From Diplocarpon mali (lineage: Eukaryota; Ascomycota; Leotiomycetes; Helotiales; Drepanopezizaceae), in contig JAENRP010000174.1 in assembly GCA_024741835.1 (NCBI GenBank), positions 1-64,000 of the forward strand: DNA of 64,000 bases, written 5' to 3'. The notes below the pieces were generated by a model. That model was not told where the DNA came from and made no database searches. It saw nothing but the letters and a program-made list of their open reading frames with translations. This document shows, piece by piece, positions 23,221 through 33,656 of the stretch. Position numbers and translations under genes: made by a program. The number at the start of each line of letters is the position of its first letter. Position 1 is the first letter of the stretch.

Positions 23221-23880
23221 GCACCGAGATTGTCGGCCACCATCGATTCGAGGGATCCCAGTATGGCTCGCATCGTATGAGTTCCCCTGATGGTATCCGT
23301 TCATAGGTCTCTCGAATTATTTATATTGGATAACAACGCATTGACGTAACTCGATCCCCACACAATGCCTCCCACCATGGCCATCCACTGCAAATATATT
23401 GCCGTAGTGAGATGTATGACAGGGCTCAATATTTACCGCATTTTTCGAATAGATAGTTGGGGCGCTAATCGTGGCCTGGATGGTATCGATGCAAACGCAA
23501 TATCCGGGTGGGTATGATAGCTGTGACTCCCAATCCTAGAGCAGAGACATTTAGAGCACAGGGCTCAAGGAGGAGTTGGGTTGCTGTACGGCCGCGCTAC
23601 AGACTCGGTGCTCGATAGATATGTAAAAGAGCGGCGAAAAGACAAGGAAGACGAGATGGAACCAAATTAAGACCATTATTCACAGACATCGGATCCAAAT
23701 AATGCTTACCGTGGAGAATCCAGTTGCAGGAACGGTCACGGCTTTGGGGGGAGTCAGTGCCAGAAATCGTGTGAGCTCTGGAAGCTTGTTAGATTTGGAG
23801 ATAATCAAACACCGTGTGATTTCCTGAACGTTCAACGGTTCTACACCGTGAATGAGGCGTGATATCATTACTCGCAGCAT
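23221..23880 (-). pseudogene. Remnant of a multi-exon membrane-protein gene
   Basis: The minus strand shows exon-like blocks with matching splice signals. A start block MLRVMISRLIHGVEPL at 23880 reads to GFST followed by a GTAAGC donor. Next come a hydrophobic block (VLIWFHLVFLVFSPLFYISI) ending at a stop, an acceptor CTCTAG, then DWESQLSYPPGYCVC running to YSKNA. An intron GTAAAT...TTTGCAG leads to WMAMVGGIVWGSSYVNALLS and an in-frame TGA, after which the same frame reads on through another hydrophobic segment. Coding character with scattered stops suggests a decayed transporter-like gene. I cannot name the family; exons could also be mis-joined. Confidence 0.35.
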
Positions 23881-24528
23881 GGCAGCCTGATTGTTCGTCG
23901 TGGCTCAATATGCGTCTATGGTTGGGCGCGTTTGGTGTTGTCCATTTTTGTAGAAAAATACCATCTGTTGCGCCTCAATATGTGCTAGATGAAGTTGAAG
24001 CCTAGGAGGGCGCTGTTGGATGGTTGCGAATGGTTGAAGAGGGATGGGGACATGATGTTGGCCTCACGATGCCCGCCAAGAATATTAAAATCACGTGATA
24101 TGTGGACGATATCAACTTCCTCGACCGGGGCGGCTACATAAAGGTGTTGCGTTTACAAATGCAGTCTGTTCAAAAGCTTCCAAAGACTCGCTGACTGTTG
24201 TATTAGTCCTAAGGACTGGAATCCATGGCGGCTTGAGCACTATGTTGTGTTCAGCAGGCCCTGAAGGACTTGATTAGCATGATGGACTGAGAAACGACTC
24301 TTCAAGCTTCTTTGCACGGTCAAGTTTAAATACTCTACCTCCTCTCAGCGAGTGAAGTCGTCAGGATCTCTGCTTAAGCACCAAAGCGACACGGGAAAAT
24401 TTACTATCCACCAAAAGTAAAGAGCACAAGCAGTTGCCAAGAGAAGTGCTAACGACACAAAGCCAGTCAAAAGATCTAGAAGATACAGGTAGGACAGTGT
24501 TTTGAAAGACCCGGTGTACACTTTGCAG
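23881..24528. other. Intergenic region with intron-like signals
   Basis: Mostly non-coding. At about 24380-24528 there are donor, GCTAAC branch and acceptor motifs that could belong to upstream exons of the open frame starting at 24529, but I find no start codon that would connect them. Confidence 0.4.
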
Positions 24529-24902
24529 GAGCAACAGAAGCCATTCTCAATCCCAGGAATTTGACATCTCAAGTCTCAAGACGCAGCTCATCACGGCCTC
24601 AGAGCGCTATGCTAGCCTCCCTCCCTCGTCCCTAGGAGCGGTCATCTCCATGGAGGTGAACGTCGTCATGCGCCTTTTCCGTCACACCAGCAGCTTCTCC
24701 GTAGACAGCGCAATTTACTTATTCTTGCTCGCACAGAATCCTGAGCTAGAAGCGCTTCGGGCGGCTACTTCTACTTCTACGCCGATACCGCACCAAAAGC
24801 CATCTAGGTATGTCTGCTCCGCCTCGAGTGCTAGGTACGTGCTTCCCTACGACCCTCTTAACCTCTTTTTGTGGCAGGACTCTGAAAAATACACAAGTGT
24901 AA
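24529..24902 (+). pseudogene. C-terminal exons of an unidentified gene, probably incomplete
   Basis: An open frame follows a good acceptor (CACTTTGCAG) at 24528 and reads 279 nt with natural codon use (ITASERYASLPPSSLG, then HTSSFSVDSAIYLFLLAQNP). It is closed by a canonical intron (GTATGT...CTTAAC...GTGGCAG, 24808-24877) and a short last exon ending in TAA at 24902. If translation began at the internal ATG 24650 the product would be only about 60 aa. No domain recognised. Either the 3' end of a real gene whose 5' exons I could not place, or a remnant. Confidence 0.35.
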
Positions 24903-25581
24903 ACACTACCGCAAGCGGTTGCTAGATTCCTTGAATAAGGATAGTGTACGCGGTGGGATATATGTTAAGATGGAGAGTGTGTGGGTAAGGCGATGCTATC
25001 AGGAACCGGCTGGAGACGCGCTGCGCTGCTGGGAAGTAGGGATACGGTGGGTAGAGGGTGTGAGCTCAGTAGTATAGAGGGAGCTATTTAGATTTGCAAC
25101 CAAGCGATTATTATGCTGACATATTTTGCGACAGTGCCATGTTTGAGCACAAAGAGGAATTGACGAGGGATGTCCTCGGAATAACGGATTCAGATGCAAG
25201 ATCGTTACCATTACCAATCTGCGTCGACATCACTTGATCTCACTCACACTCTCGCAGCAAGGGAGCATCGAACGAAGAAGCCCTTGAGGAAATGCAAGTC
25301 TCAAAGTCCATGGATGCCTTCTTCTGCGACCCAGCCAATCCAACTCGGATAAGCCATCGCCAATCGTATCTCCACAATGTAGACAGAAAAAGAACCATAG
25401 TCGGCAGAAAATGCCACCGAACACCATTGCTTGCATGAAAGTCGTCCCTCATTGAGGCCATGGCATCTTCAAGCCAAAAACCCAGATATACCTGCCCCCA
25501 GGTATCCATCCCAGTACTCCAACCCTAATTCCCCAAATTCAGTACCTATGCCGGTGACATGATGCCCTGAGAAATCAAACA
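24903..25581. other. Intergenic region
   Basis: Convergent space between the 24.9-kb fragment and mis13. A minus-strand open frame at 25240-25509 downstream of mis13 has no domain and is more likely 3' UTR. Nothing else seen. Confidence 0.5.
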
Positions 25582-27113
25582 TTATCGCCCTTTACTCCCT
25601 TCGGGTAATATACGACTCAGACTGCGGAGAACTTCTTGCATAGGCAGATCTCGCGTGCCTATTTCTTCCTTTTCCCTCCGGTCTCGCTCCTCTAACCTAA
25701 CAGCACTTAGAGCTAGTATCTTGTCTGCTGCCCTTCCGATGACTTGCTGATATTGCTCTATTTTGTGCACGCCGTCGGCGAACAGGTCCACCTTGAATTC
25801 TAATTCTGACTGTAGTGTCTGTAAACGCTCGGAGGCTTTTCTTCGAATTTCTAACGCAGGAGATGAGGATATCTCGGCGAGTATCGAGGCTTGTTCTGCT
25901 GTTAAAAGCGATACGTCGATAATTGAAGCATCTAGTTGGGTTGTTTCCTTGAGTAGAAGCGGAGGGAGTGAGGGCGGTGGTTTCAGGAAGGCTTTCCATT
26001 GATCTCGTTCTTCGCGCAGCCTAAGAATTCCAAGTCAGTAAAAATTCTTTGGAATTTTTTTGTTATTCACGTACAGCTTTACCCTTGCTTCTAATCCGCC
26101 TAGATTCTCCTCGAGCTCGATGTTACGAGGGTTGGGCTTTTTGACGACTTTGGTGAGGGCAGACTCTTCTCGACTGAACCAATCAGACAATTCGGACTTG
26201 TTTGCAAAGTCCTTTAGCAACGATTCCTGGACCAGTCGCGCTGGATAGGTTAGCTGGAATTCCCAGCAGTAGCCACATGTCTTACCTGCTAAGACTAGCC
26301 CAGTATTTGGGTCTCCATGCGAAGGCTTCTCGCCCATACACCGCTCTCCAGTCCAAATCAACAACTGCTTCATCCTCCTGGGCTCGCTCAACCCCTCCGC
26401 TTCGATATACTTGTAGAACTCCGATGTCTCTACCTCGCGATGGGGAATTGCGCTGTGTCCGTTGTCTATCAAAGAGCTTGCCCTTCGACCCCGCATCCCT
26501 AAACTACTTCTCCGCGCTCCGTGACCCCCTTTCTTTCTCAGTTCCTTATTGCGATTGATTATAGGAGTGTCGCTGAAAGGTAACTGGATCACCGTAGAAT
26601 GTTTGATTTGCTCCTCTACCAACGACGCTTCTGTTACCTCTACTATAGCCCCGCCCACCAAATCTATCTTTTCGTGATCTGCCGGATCCACCCTCGAAGT
26701 ATTGCCATTTGATTCTCCGTTGACAGCCTTGCCAGTACTCGAACGCGTCGTTTTCCGCTTTTTGGCCACAGCTAATGGATCTCCTCCATTTGGCGTCGAA
26801 AAGCTCGTTTTTCGCACACGAGGTTTCTTTATTGTGATTGCCGTCTCATCGTCGCGTTCGTTGACCTCCTTCGATTTCCTACTCTTTTTCGCGGGCGGTG
26901 CTGAAGCCGTTGTAGGTGCGGGTTCTTGTTGTGCTGGTACGGTCTTTGCTCGCTTTGATCCACGTGTAAACACGAAGTCCCCATCTTCTTCGTCGTACGC
27001 TGGCCATTGTTAGTATGTTGCCCCCACTAGCGCCACAGGCGCAAACAGAAATCCAGGACCATCTTACCGGCAAGGCGCTTGCTTCTCCTTCGCGCTGATG
27101 GCTGTTGGCTCAT
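25582..27113 (-). CDS. dsn1: Kinetochore MIND/Mis12-complex subunit Mis13/Dsn1
   Basis: Subunit of the Mis12 (MIND) complex that links the inner kinetochore to KNL1 and Ndc80. Four exons 27113-27068, 26999-26286, 26240-26075 and 26020-25582; 454 aa. The N-terminus is basic and low in complexity (MSQQPSARRRSKRLAAYDEE). The centre holds the family signature: RRSSLGMRGRRASSLIDNG, then SAIPHREVETSEFYKYIEAE and GLSEPRRMKQLLIWTGERCM, followed by the ARLVQESLLKDF segment created by splicing the 45-nt intron 26241-26285. The RRSS and RRASS motifs match Aurora-B-type sites known to regulate Dsn1 autoinhibition. The C-terminal exon is a predicted coiled coil (RKASERLQTLQSELEFK). The start at 27113 was chosen because it joins in phase through intron 27000-27067. 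Confidence 0.92.
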
Positions 27114-29575
27114 GCTCAGAGTTTGTAGAGGGTTCCGTGTTTGTAAAATGGTAGTCATTGATTCCAGGTCCGGCAGCGCACCTGCGTGTGGGGAATGTTG
27201 AACAGAGGTTGAATTTGGTTTCGCGGCATTCGAGGATTTGCGCGCCTGTCGTTAATGATATCGTGTCAGTTGACTATACCAAGATTGAGAGCGCCGCGGA
27301 GGATATTGCGCGTTTCCTGTTCGCCATTGATCGCTGGTTCGTGGGGACGCCGGTGAATTGGGTGGATGTGGATAATTGGGGAGGAAGCTGCCTTGTTTAC
27401 AAGATGATAGCGCTACCTTGGTCACGTGACATAGTCGCATGATCTGGCTCTGCCAAGGATTCTATGCTTAAGCTGACTGGCTACTGTGATAAAGCTGTAA
27501 GGCATGCACCAATCTCTGTCGATGCCAGCAACTCGCCGGTTTTTCCCGTTTTCTCTAATTTATCTGCTGGTAATAATATGCGTCCTTCTCTCTGCAGCAT
27601 AGAATTTATCGGCCGCATTTCTGTTTCCTTGATTTCAGCACCCAAACATAGTGTCTATGCTCCATAGTCCTATGCATGCTTAATTCTAGTTGATACTTGC
27701 TCTGAGTGCAAGATAGCAGATGAAAATAGTACCAGAGCTGGGAAGATAGAAAATCATTTTACTATACTACAAATCCATCCTCAGGAGTCAGAGATTCTAA
27801 CAACACAGGTTAAAAATCCTCTAGATTATATTGAGATTCTTCTATAGTTCCTCAGACTGCCATTTTCAATGCCGTTCTCCTTCTCATTGTAGTCCACAGT
27901 TTTTCGGTTGAACTGGCTTACATGTTCACAGCGCAATATCAAAATACGAGCCGTTGACGCTCTCTGAGTACTATGCAGCCAGTTCAGGACAGAGTAGGAA
28001 TATGATTTAGAGACATGCTCAGGTATGGCAGCGTGGAAGCGTACCGCCTTTGCTCAGCTGCGATAAGTTCCAGACGCGGGCCAGCTTCGAATAATCTTGG
28101 TAGTAGATTGTGTGTGTGTGAGGTGGGTGGGTGTTCAGATCGCGGTCTGAGATTGCTACTGTCCCAAAGGCAGTTCCTTGAATATAATTAGATTGACCTG
28201 TGTTTATATTTGAACCTTGGAGAGGACTGGCCTCTAACAGATTCTTCATACTGCGCGATTTCACCGACAGTTTTCTGACTTTTTGCATCCTGAACTGTCC
28301 TAGCCAGTTCTCTATCTCCAGGCCGAGGGAAAGAATACAAAAAGCATAGCATAGATTATGGTTATCATGAATACGTTAACCGGACCCTAGAAGCTATCGT
28401 CTTCACGATCTTAACCGCTGCTATCTCAATATTGAATAGGTATGATCCAGGGTAGTAGACATTGGACGAAGCACCCACATTCATTTAGACCACCCTACTC
28501 GATCAAAACGCTCGTAGAAGAGCCCGCAGGCAAAGATGGTAGATGGTAGAGGATGACGAGTATGGTGAGACCGGTGTCGTAGATGTTCGAGACAACTTTA
28601 GAGTGTGATGCAGCATAAATGAGATTGATCAGTGGGTTCCCAGAGACAACTGAAATCACGAGATCTATACCTTGGAGTGCATAGCGAAGGTCGGCCTGAC
28701 TGTCGGGGCTGACGGCCAGAACTGTATACTATAGAGCTTCGAGTCTTATTTGAATCTGAGAATTTTCAGTGCTTTGCCGACCGCTTTTCCAGTACCCCTT
28801 TCATCTCTCTTGAGAAAACGGTGACTTGGGGTGCGGTTTTGTGGATGTGGCGAGCGAAGATTCGAGCTAACCCGCCTATGACAAATGATAGCATGTATTA
28901 CAGCATTCAAGTTGATCGCGGGCATGAGTTCAAGGCGGATAATTTTTTTGCCGGCCATTGTTTACCGCATCAGGGGCTCGGCTAATTGTGTTTTCTTGGC
29001 CTTTGATGATGACAGAATCTAAAGGTGTAGATTCTGAGTTCTATGGAGCTGCAGGAGTATATATACAAGGTACGGTTACATAAGCCAATCCTTGTATATT
29101 CTAACAGATGAGTAGGAAGGTAACCTCTGTCAATTCCACTGGAGCCGCGACTACAACCGTCGTGGCCGCTTTCTATTCGCGCTTGGGATTAAAATTTTCG
29201 GGACATAGATCGTTTTGCAACGTGGATGATGATGGTGCATTGCATGACCGGCCCAAGCTGGAAAGCTGGTTTATTCCACTTGCGTATTTTAATTCGCTGG
29301 GCCTTAAGGAATATAAGTACAAGAAGAGTGCATCCATTCTTAATCTACGCCGCTTAATTCTTGATGCTACTTTGAATATTACCTCTTACATTGAGATGAA
29401 AGTCAAAAGAACGTGTTGACTGTAGTACGACTTCGCTGATCGAAGTGAAGAAGTACAGTTCGGGCTCGCTCGACTAACCATGCCAACTCGGCAAACTGTA
29501 AAACTAGAGGGGTGGAATGGGACAAGCTATAAGAAGCCCGCCGGAAACGCAGAACAATTCTTTGTAAAAAAGAAA
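27114..29575. other. Transition into AT-rich decayed DNA
   Basis: The first 300 bp are the mis13 promoter side; one 94-codon plus-strand frame (27158-27442) has no domain or splice support. From about 27.45 kb the sequence becomes AT-rich with many stops. A short stretch near 29074-29092 (TTACATAAGCCAATCCTTG) matches part of the dispersed repeat found at 36 and 44.6 kb. No gene supported; an open frame at 29108-29419 may be a remnant. Confidence 0.5.
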
Positions 29576-29694
29576 ACATACAACAGCAGGTATTCGCTGG
29601 TAGTCACCCACCCAACTACTAATCTGCCGATCTGTGACTTATGAGAGGCAGAGCGGACGGGATGCTCAGTTTTCCACAGTCTATGGTCGTATGT
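29576..29694 (-). rRNA. 5S ribosomal RNA gene
   Basis: The minus strand reads 119 nt with the fungal 5S pattern: 5' end ACATACGACCATAG, loop TCCCGTCCGCTC, internal control block TTAGTAGTTGGGTGGGTGAC, then ACCAGCGAAT and 3' end GTTGTATGT. Helix I ends pair fully (ACATACGAC with GTTGTATGT, one G-U). Helix II (CTGTG/CACAG), helix III (GAGC/GCTC) and the distal stems (GCAG/CTGC, TTGG/CCAG) also pair, so the RNA should fold. A T run (TTTTCTTTTTT) follows immediately, a Pol III terminator, and a TATA box lies upstream. Dispersed single 5S genes are normal in Pezizomycotina (as in Neurospora). It sits in AT-rich mutated DNA yet looks intact. Confidence 0.9.
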
Positions 29695-29716
29695 GACCAA
29701 GAAAAGAATTTAACAG

Positions 29717-29723
29717 TATATAT
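29717..29723 (-). promoter_or_regulatory. TATA box of the 5S gene
   Basis: TATATA about 23-29 bp upstream of the 5S 5' end, matching the upstream TATA element needed by Neurospora 5S genes. Confidence 0.6.
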
Positions 29724-32700
29724 TTTCATGCAGCCGGCCCTTTTAAGGGTATTGTAGAGACCTTAGGCAGGATATCTCGTGATAGGAAGTCATATGATTT
29801 GGCATATGATGGCTGAGGTATAAATACAGGCCTCTATTGTACTTTAGAGACCAGGCAGAACGTTCAGACTTACTCCAATACACCTTTTTCTTGGGAATTG
29901 GTCCCAACACATTTGTCGGGGTTGCCCGATCGGGTGTTTCCTCTCTTTGTTTGGTTCTCTATGAGGCCTCCTCTTTGTGTGCTTTCCTTCTTTGTTCTTT
30001 ACTATTACCAAGCACAGTAATGGTCTATATCACACGTATGACTCTTGCGGCTTGGTCATACATACTGCAACACTAGGCTGATAAAACAGGCTGATTTTGT
30101 CATCAGCCGAGCTCGACATTACTGTGTATGCAAGCGTTGTATCTTAATGGGTCTCTGCTCCTCGTCATGAAGAAATTTGTTGTTTAAGAGAGCAGATTTG
30201 TCGCAGCTATAACCTTTAAGACCAAGTTGCGAGTTCTCGCAATCCGAATAGTAATAGAAAGCATCCGTCTTACAGTCGTTGTGCATCGTTTGCTCTATTT
30301 GCCCTTCTGCTCAGTTCTTTAACAGAGATGCACAATTTAAATTTATGAACAAATTACAATATTCTGATATTTACTCCCTACGAGTTTAAAACAACTATTA
30401 AATGAAAGTCGACAAATGCATTATCAACTAGTTTCCCGCATATGTGCTCTACAAAACTTTGATGGATATTCGTTATGGCGTCAAGATTTCACTAGGGTGT
30501 ACCAAGCTGGTTAATTTGAAGAAGTGTTCGAGCTACTTTAGGAAAATGAAACCTAGCCGTGGTCTAGTTTTCCAAGGAGTTGCAACGAGTGTCGCAAGAA
30601 GAGATAGATCTCATCTCAAAAGATGGTCCAAAGTATCAGATCAACCTTAACTCTTGCGTGATCTGTCGACGATTGGGAAACTCGCAGACCATAATTCTCT
30701 ACCATCTCTACACCTAAATGCAAGGTTGGAATGATAATCCATACTACACTTGCAACAATATCATTCAACGAATAGGAAGCTGCGTGGTTGAAAATAAATG
30801 CAGCACTACTGATATCATCGTTTGCTCATATTGCCCAGCTGAAGCTAGTCGAGCGAGCATTGAATTTTGCTGATGAGTTTCGAATTCCAGGGCTGAAAAA
30901 TTAACAGAGTTGAGCAGGTGATTTGTACTTGTGTGAGCTTTCGCTGAAGGATTCGGTCTAGCGATTTGGAGGAACTGAGAGATAGTTTAGCATGTAGGCC
31001 AAATACACGAATGATACCTACCTACCTAGAGACGCTGAACGAGGACGAAGGAAATTCCCTGTAGACTGCGTACTAATTGAAGGCGAATTAGTAAAATTAT
31101 AGTAATAGAGCCGTTAATGCACAGATTAGCTGACCCGTTCTGTAGATAATGATTTCTAAAACAAAGCTCCACACTGTAAGTTTTGGTGAAAAGTGTAACT
31201 ACGTAAAGTGTAATTCATTTTTCTCAAATACTATGGAGCCCCTCAGACTATCTGTTTATGGGTCCAGTCCGATATTCGAAGTCTCGATACCAGAATTTAA
31301 AATTACTTTAGACCAACTTGAAAATCTAGTGCGAGTCACGCCAGTTTCGTGAAATAATTTTGCAAAGCTAACAGTCGTTGCGTTACAAAACGTCAATTTC
31401 AGATTCGCGTCATAATCGAACTGTGAGACTGTCATCGAAATCATTAATTTTGAGTTACTTAACGTGCCTCAGATGTAAAGTAGACTTTACAATTGTATGG
31501 AAATAAACGGTATCAGTATAGTTTATAATTAATTTATAGCTATTCAATCTTCGGGTAGATGTAGATTCTGATTCTCAAATGATTGATTTTAAAATTATAT
31601 GTTTTTTCCCTCTTTTTTGAACTATTGACGATTTCGGCAGTCACTTTCCGACAGCCTACTTACGCCTCAGTACAGCGTAACTCCTACTTCCGACACCTTG
31701 ATATCTGATTTCAATAGCTTGCTGAATCAGAATTATCAATTTATAGTATTGAATCGAAACAGGCGTCACGTCGTAGCAGGTCTCGAATGATTCGAAATAG
31801 CGGAGTTACTGAATTAGAGGAAGTGTAAGATTAGGAAGAAGTTTTGAGACCGAAAACTGCTTTTTGATGTGGGAATCGATAATTGAGAGGTGTCGGCAAT
31901 GAAAAAGTCTAAAAGTCCGTAGGACACTTAGGTAATGGTTGTATTTCGGTTAATCCGCAGTTTCAGTACGATTTAAATTTGAGAAACTGAGAAGCCGAAG
32001 AAATAATATGCTGATTAAACAGCCTACTGATAAGAAAATTCCAGTGATTTGCTGCATTTTCACAGTCATTGACTGAAAATTACACCTTATAATCTACTAG
32101 CTCAATGTTTCGCAATCAGAAAGTATCTCTACAATTTCTACTGGCTCATAATATGTGCAAAGCAGAATGCTGCCTGACTATACACACAGAAAGCTTGGTA
32201 GGCGGAAGTACCCTCAGATCGCCAAAAATAGTAAGTCTACTCGGGCACTACCCTTTTACCCGTTGTTCTTTCGGTCTGATTCGTAGCAGTTTTGCGATGC
32301 TTTTCCATCACTCGCATATAAGTTTTAGTATAATAATTTCCAGTTTTGATCCCAGAAATCTGTGGTCTGCGTACAGCGGTTTATACTAAGAGTGTCTTAT
32401 GAAGGCATCCTGGCGCCATAGCTCACTAATCCATCTCTCTGTATTCTCTTACTTAGCACGGACAAACACCCTTCCCACTTTTTAAGAAGTAGCTAATGAA
32501 TTCGCGAGATAGTCGAGTCTTGGGCTATATGACGTTTGCACCTGTCAATCGCGGGGGGAGATTCCCAGCATTGAATATTTGGTAATCTCGGGTTCATATC
32601 ATAACAGAAAATGTGAAAAATTCATTATTATCTCTGATATCACTGAGAGCTTATTTGATATGTTCAATTTTTTGAGCATAGAATCATAGCATCGGAGACC

Positions 32701-33656
32701 TTTCTTGATAGGGTTTATCTTCGAAAGCTAAGAGCTGATAAGAAGGGTCACAATCGATAGCCGCCGCTGACTACCAAGACGCTTGACATGATCAAATTAA
32801 CAGGCGCCATCCGCGAGGAGGGCTTGTCTTGGGATAAAGAAATTAAGGCGACTCTGTCTGTCCAGACACCTTTTCGATAACGTATTCGCCCGAGATCTAG
32901 AAGGAATAACTTCTGACTTAGGTACGGGTTAGACTCTTGTCTACGAAATCGGGGTCCCCTATGGGTACCATAGACTGAGTACTGAAATCGAGGAGTTTTT
33001 ATACTAGTTTCTTCTTGATATTAATGCGACTATAGCGTTTTCCGCTCGTGCTACGTAGTTCAGAACTAATAAGCACATTGAACGGAAAATAAAGTAGCAT
33101 CAAAGCATTATCACGATTTATTGCCTCATTAGAATAAGCGTCCTCGACCCACTTTTAGGCAACGTTGATATTACCTCACCGCTGTCCCTCTGTACTGTGC
33201 TTCATCGCGGGCCAAAACAAACCGCAACACTACACGGCAGTCGATTTCAAGAGAGAGTTGGAGGTGAGGTTAAAACTGCTTTAGCAAGGTTGAATTTAAT
33301 ATTATGCGGGTTTTGTTTGGCCTGCGCTGAAGTACTTCACATAGTCAAGAGCAGTTTTGACACCTTGTCTGCGACATGACATCGGTGGAGATTTTTCCAA
33401 AAACAGGGTCAGCATCCTTGCTCGTACTATGTAACACACATCGCAAACTCCCTGTTGGTGTATTGAGTGTGCGATTTCGTCACTCTTCATACCGTCAATG
33501 AATTTCTAGTCTACATATTCTACGACAGAACCTATTCGCTTATCTTCCCCGTGTTGGTCTGACAGCCATGACATCGCTAGTCTCAATTTTTTTTGCAACT
33601 ATTGCCTCGTAAATTGATGGCAACTCGAATATTCAATTGAGAATCACGCTTTCATC
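29724..33656. other. AT-rich, gene-free decayed block
   Basis: Dense stops in all frames and long AT-rich stretches fit old RIP-mutated repeats. A TATA-like GGTATAAATACAGG at about 29817 may belong to a decayed LTR. A 44-bp piece at about 33027-33070 resembles one at 47284-47327. No gene, tRNA or intact element recognised. Confidence 0.6.

Noticed and set aside
32500..32620. tRNA-like stretch with GGTTCATATC
   Set aside because: Could not fold a consistent acceptor stem and anticodon arm.
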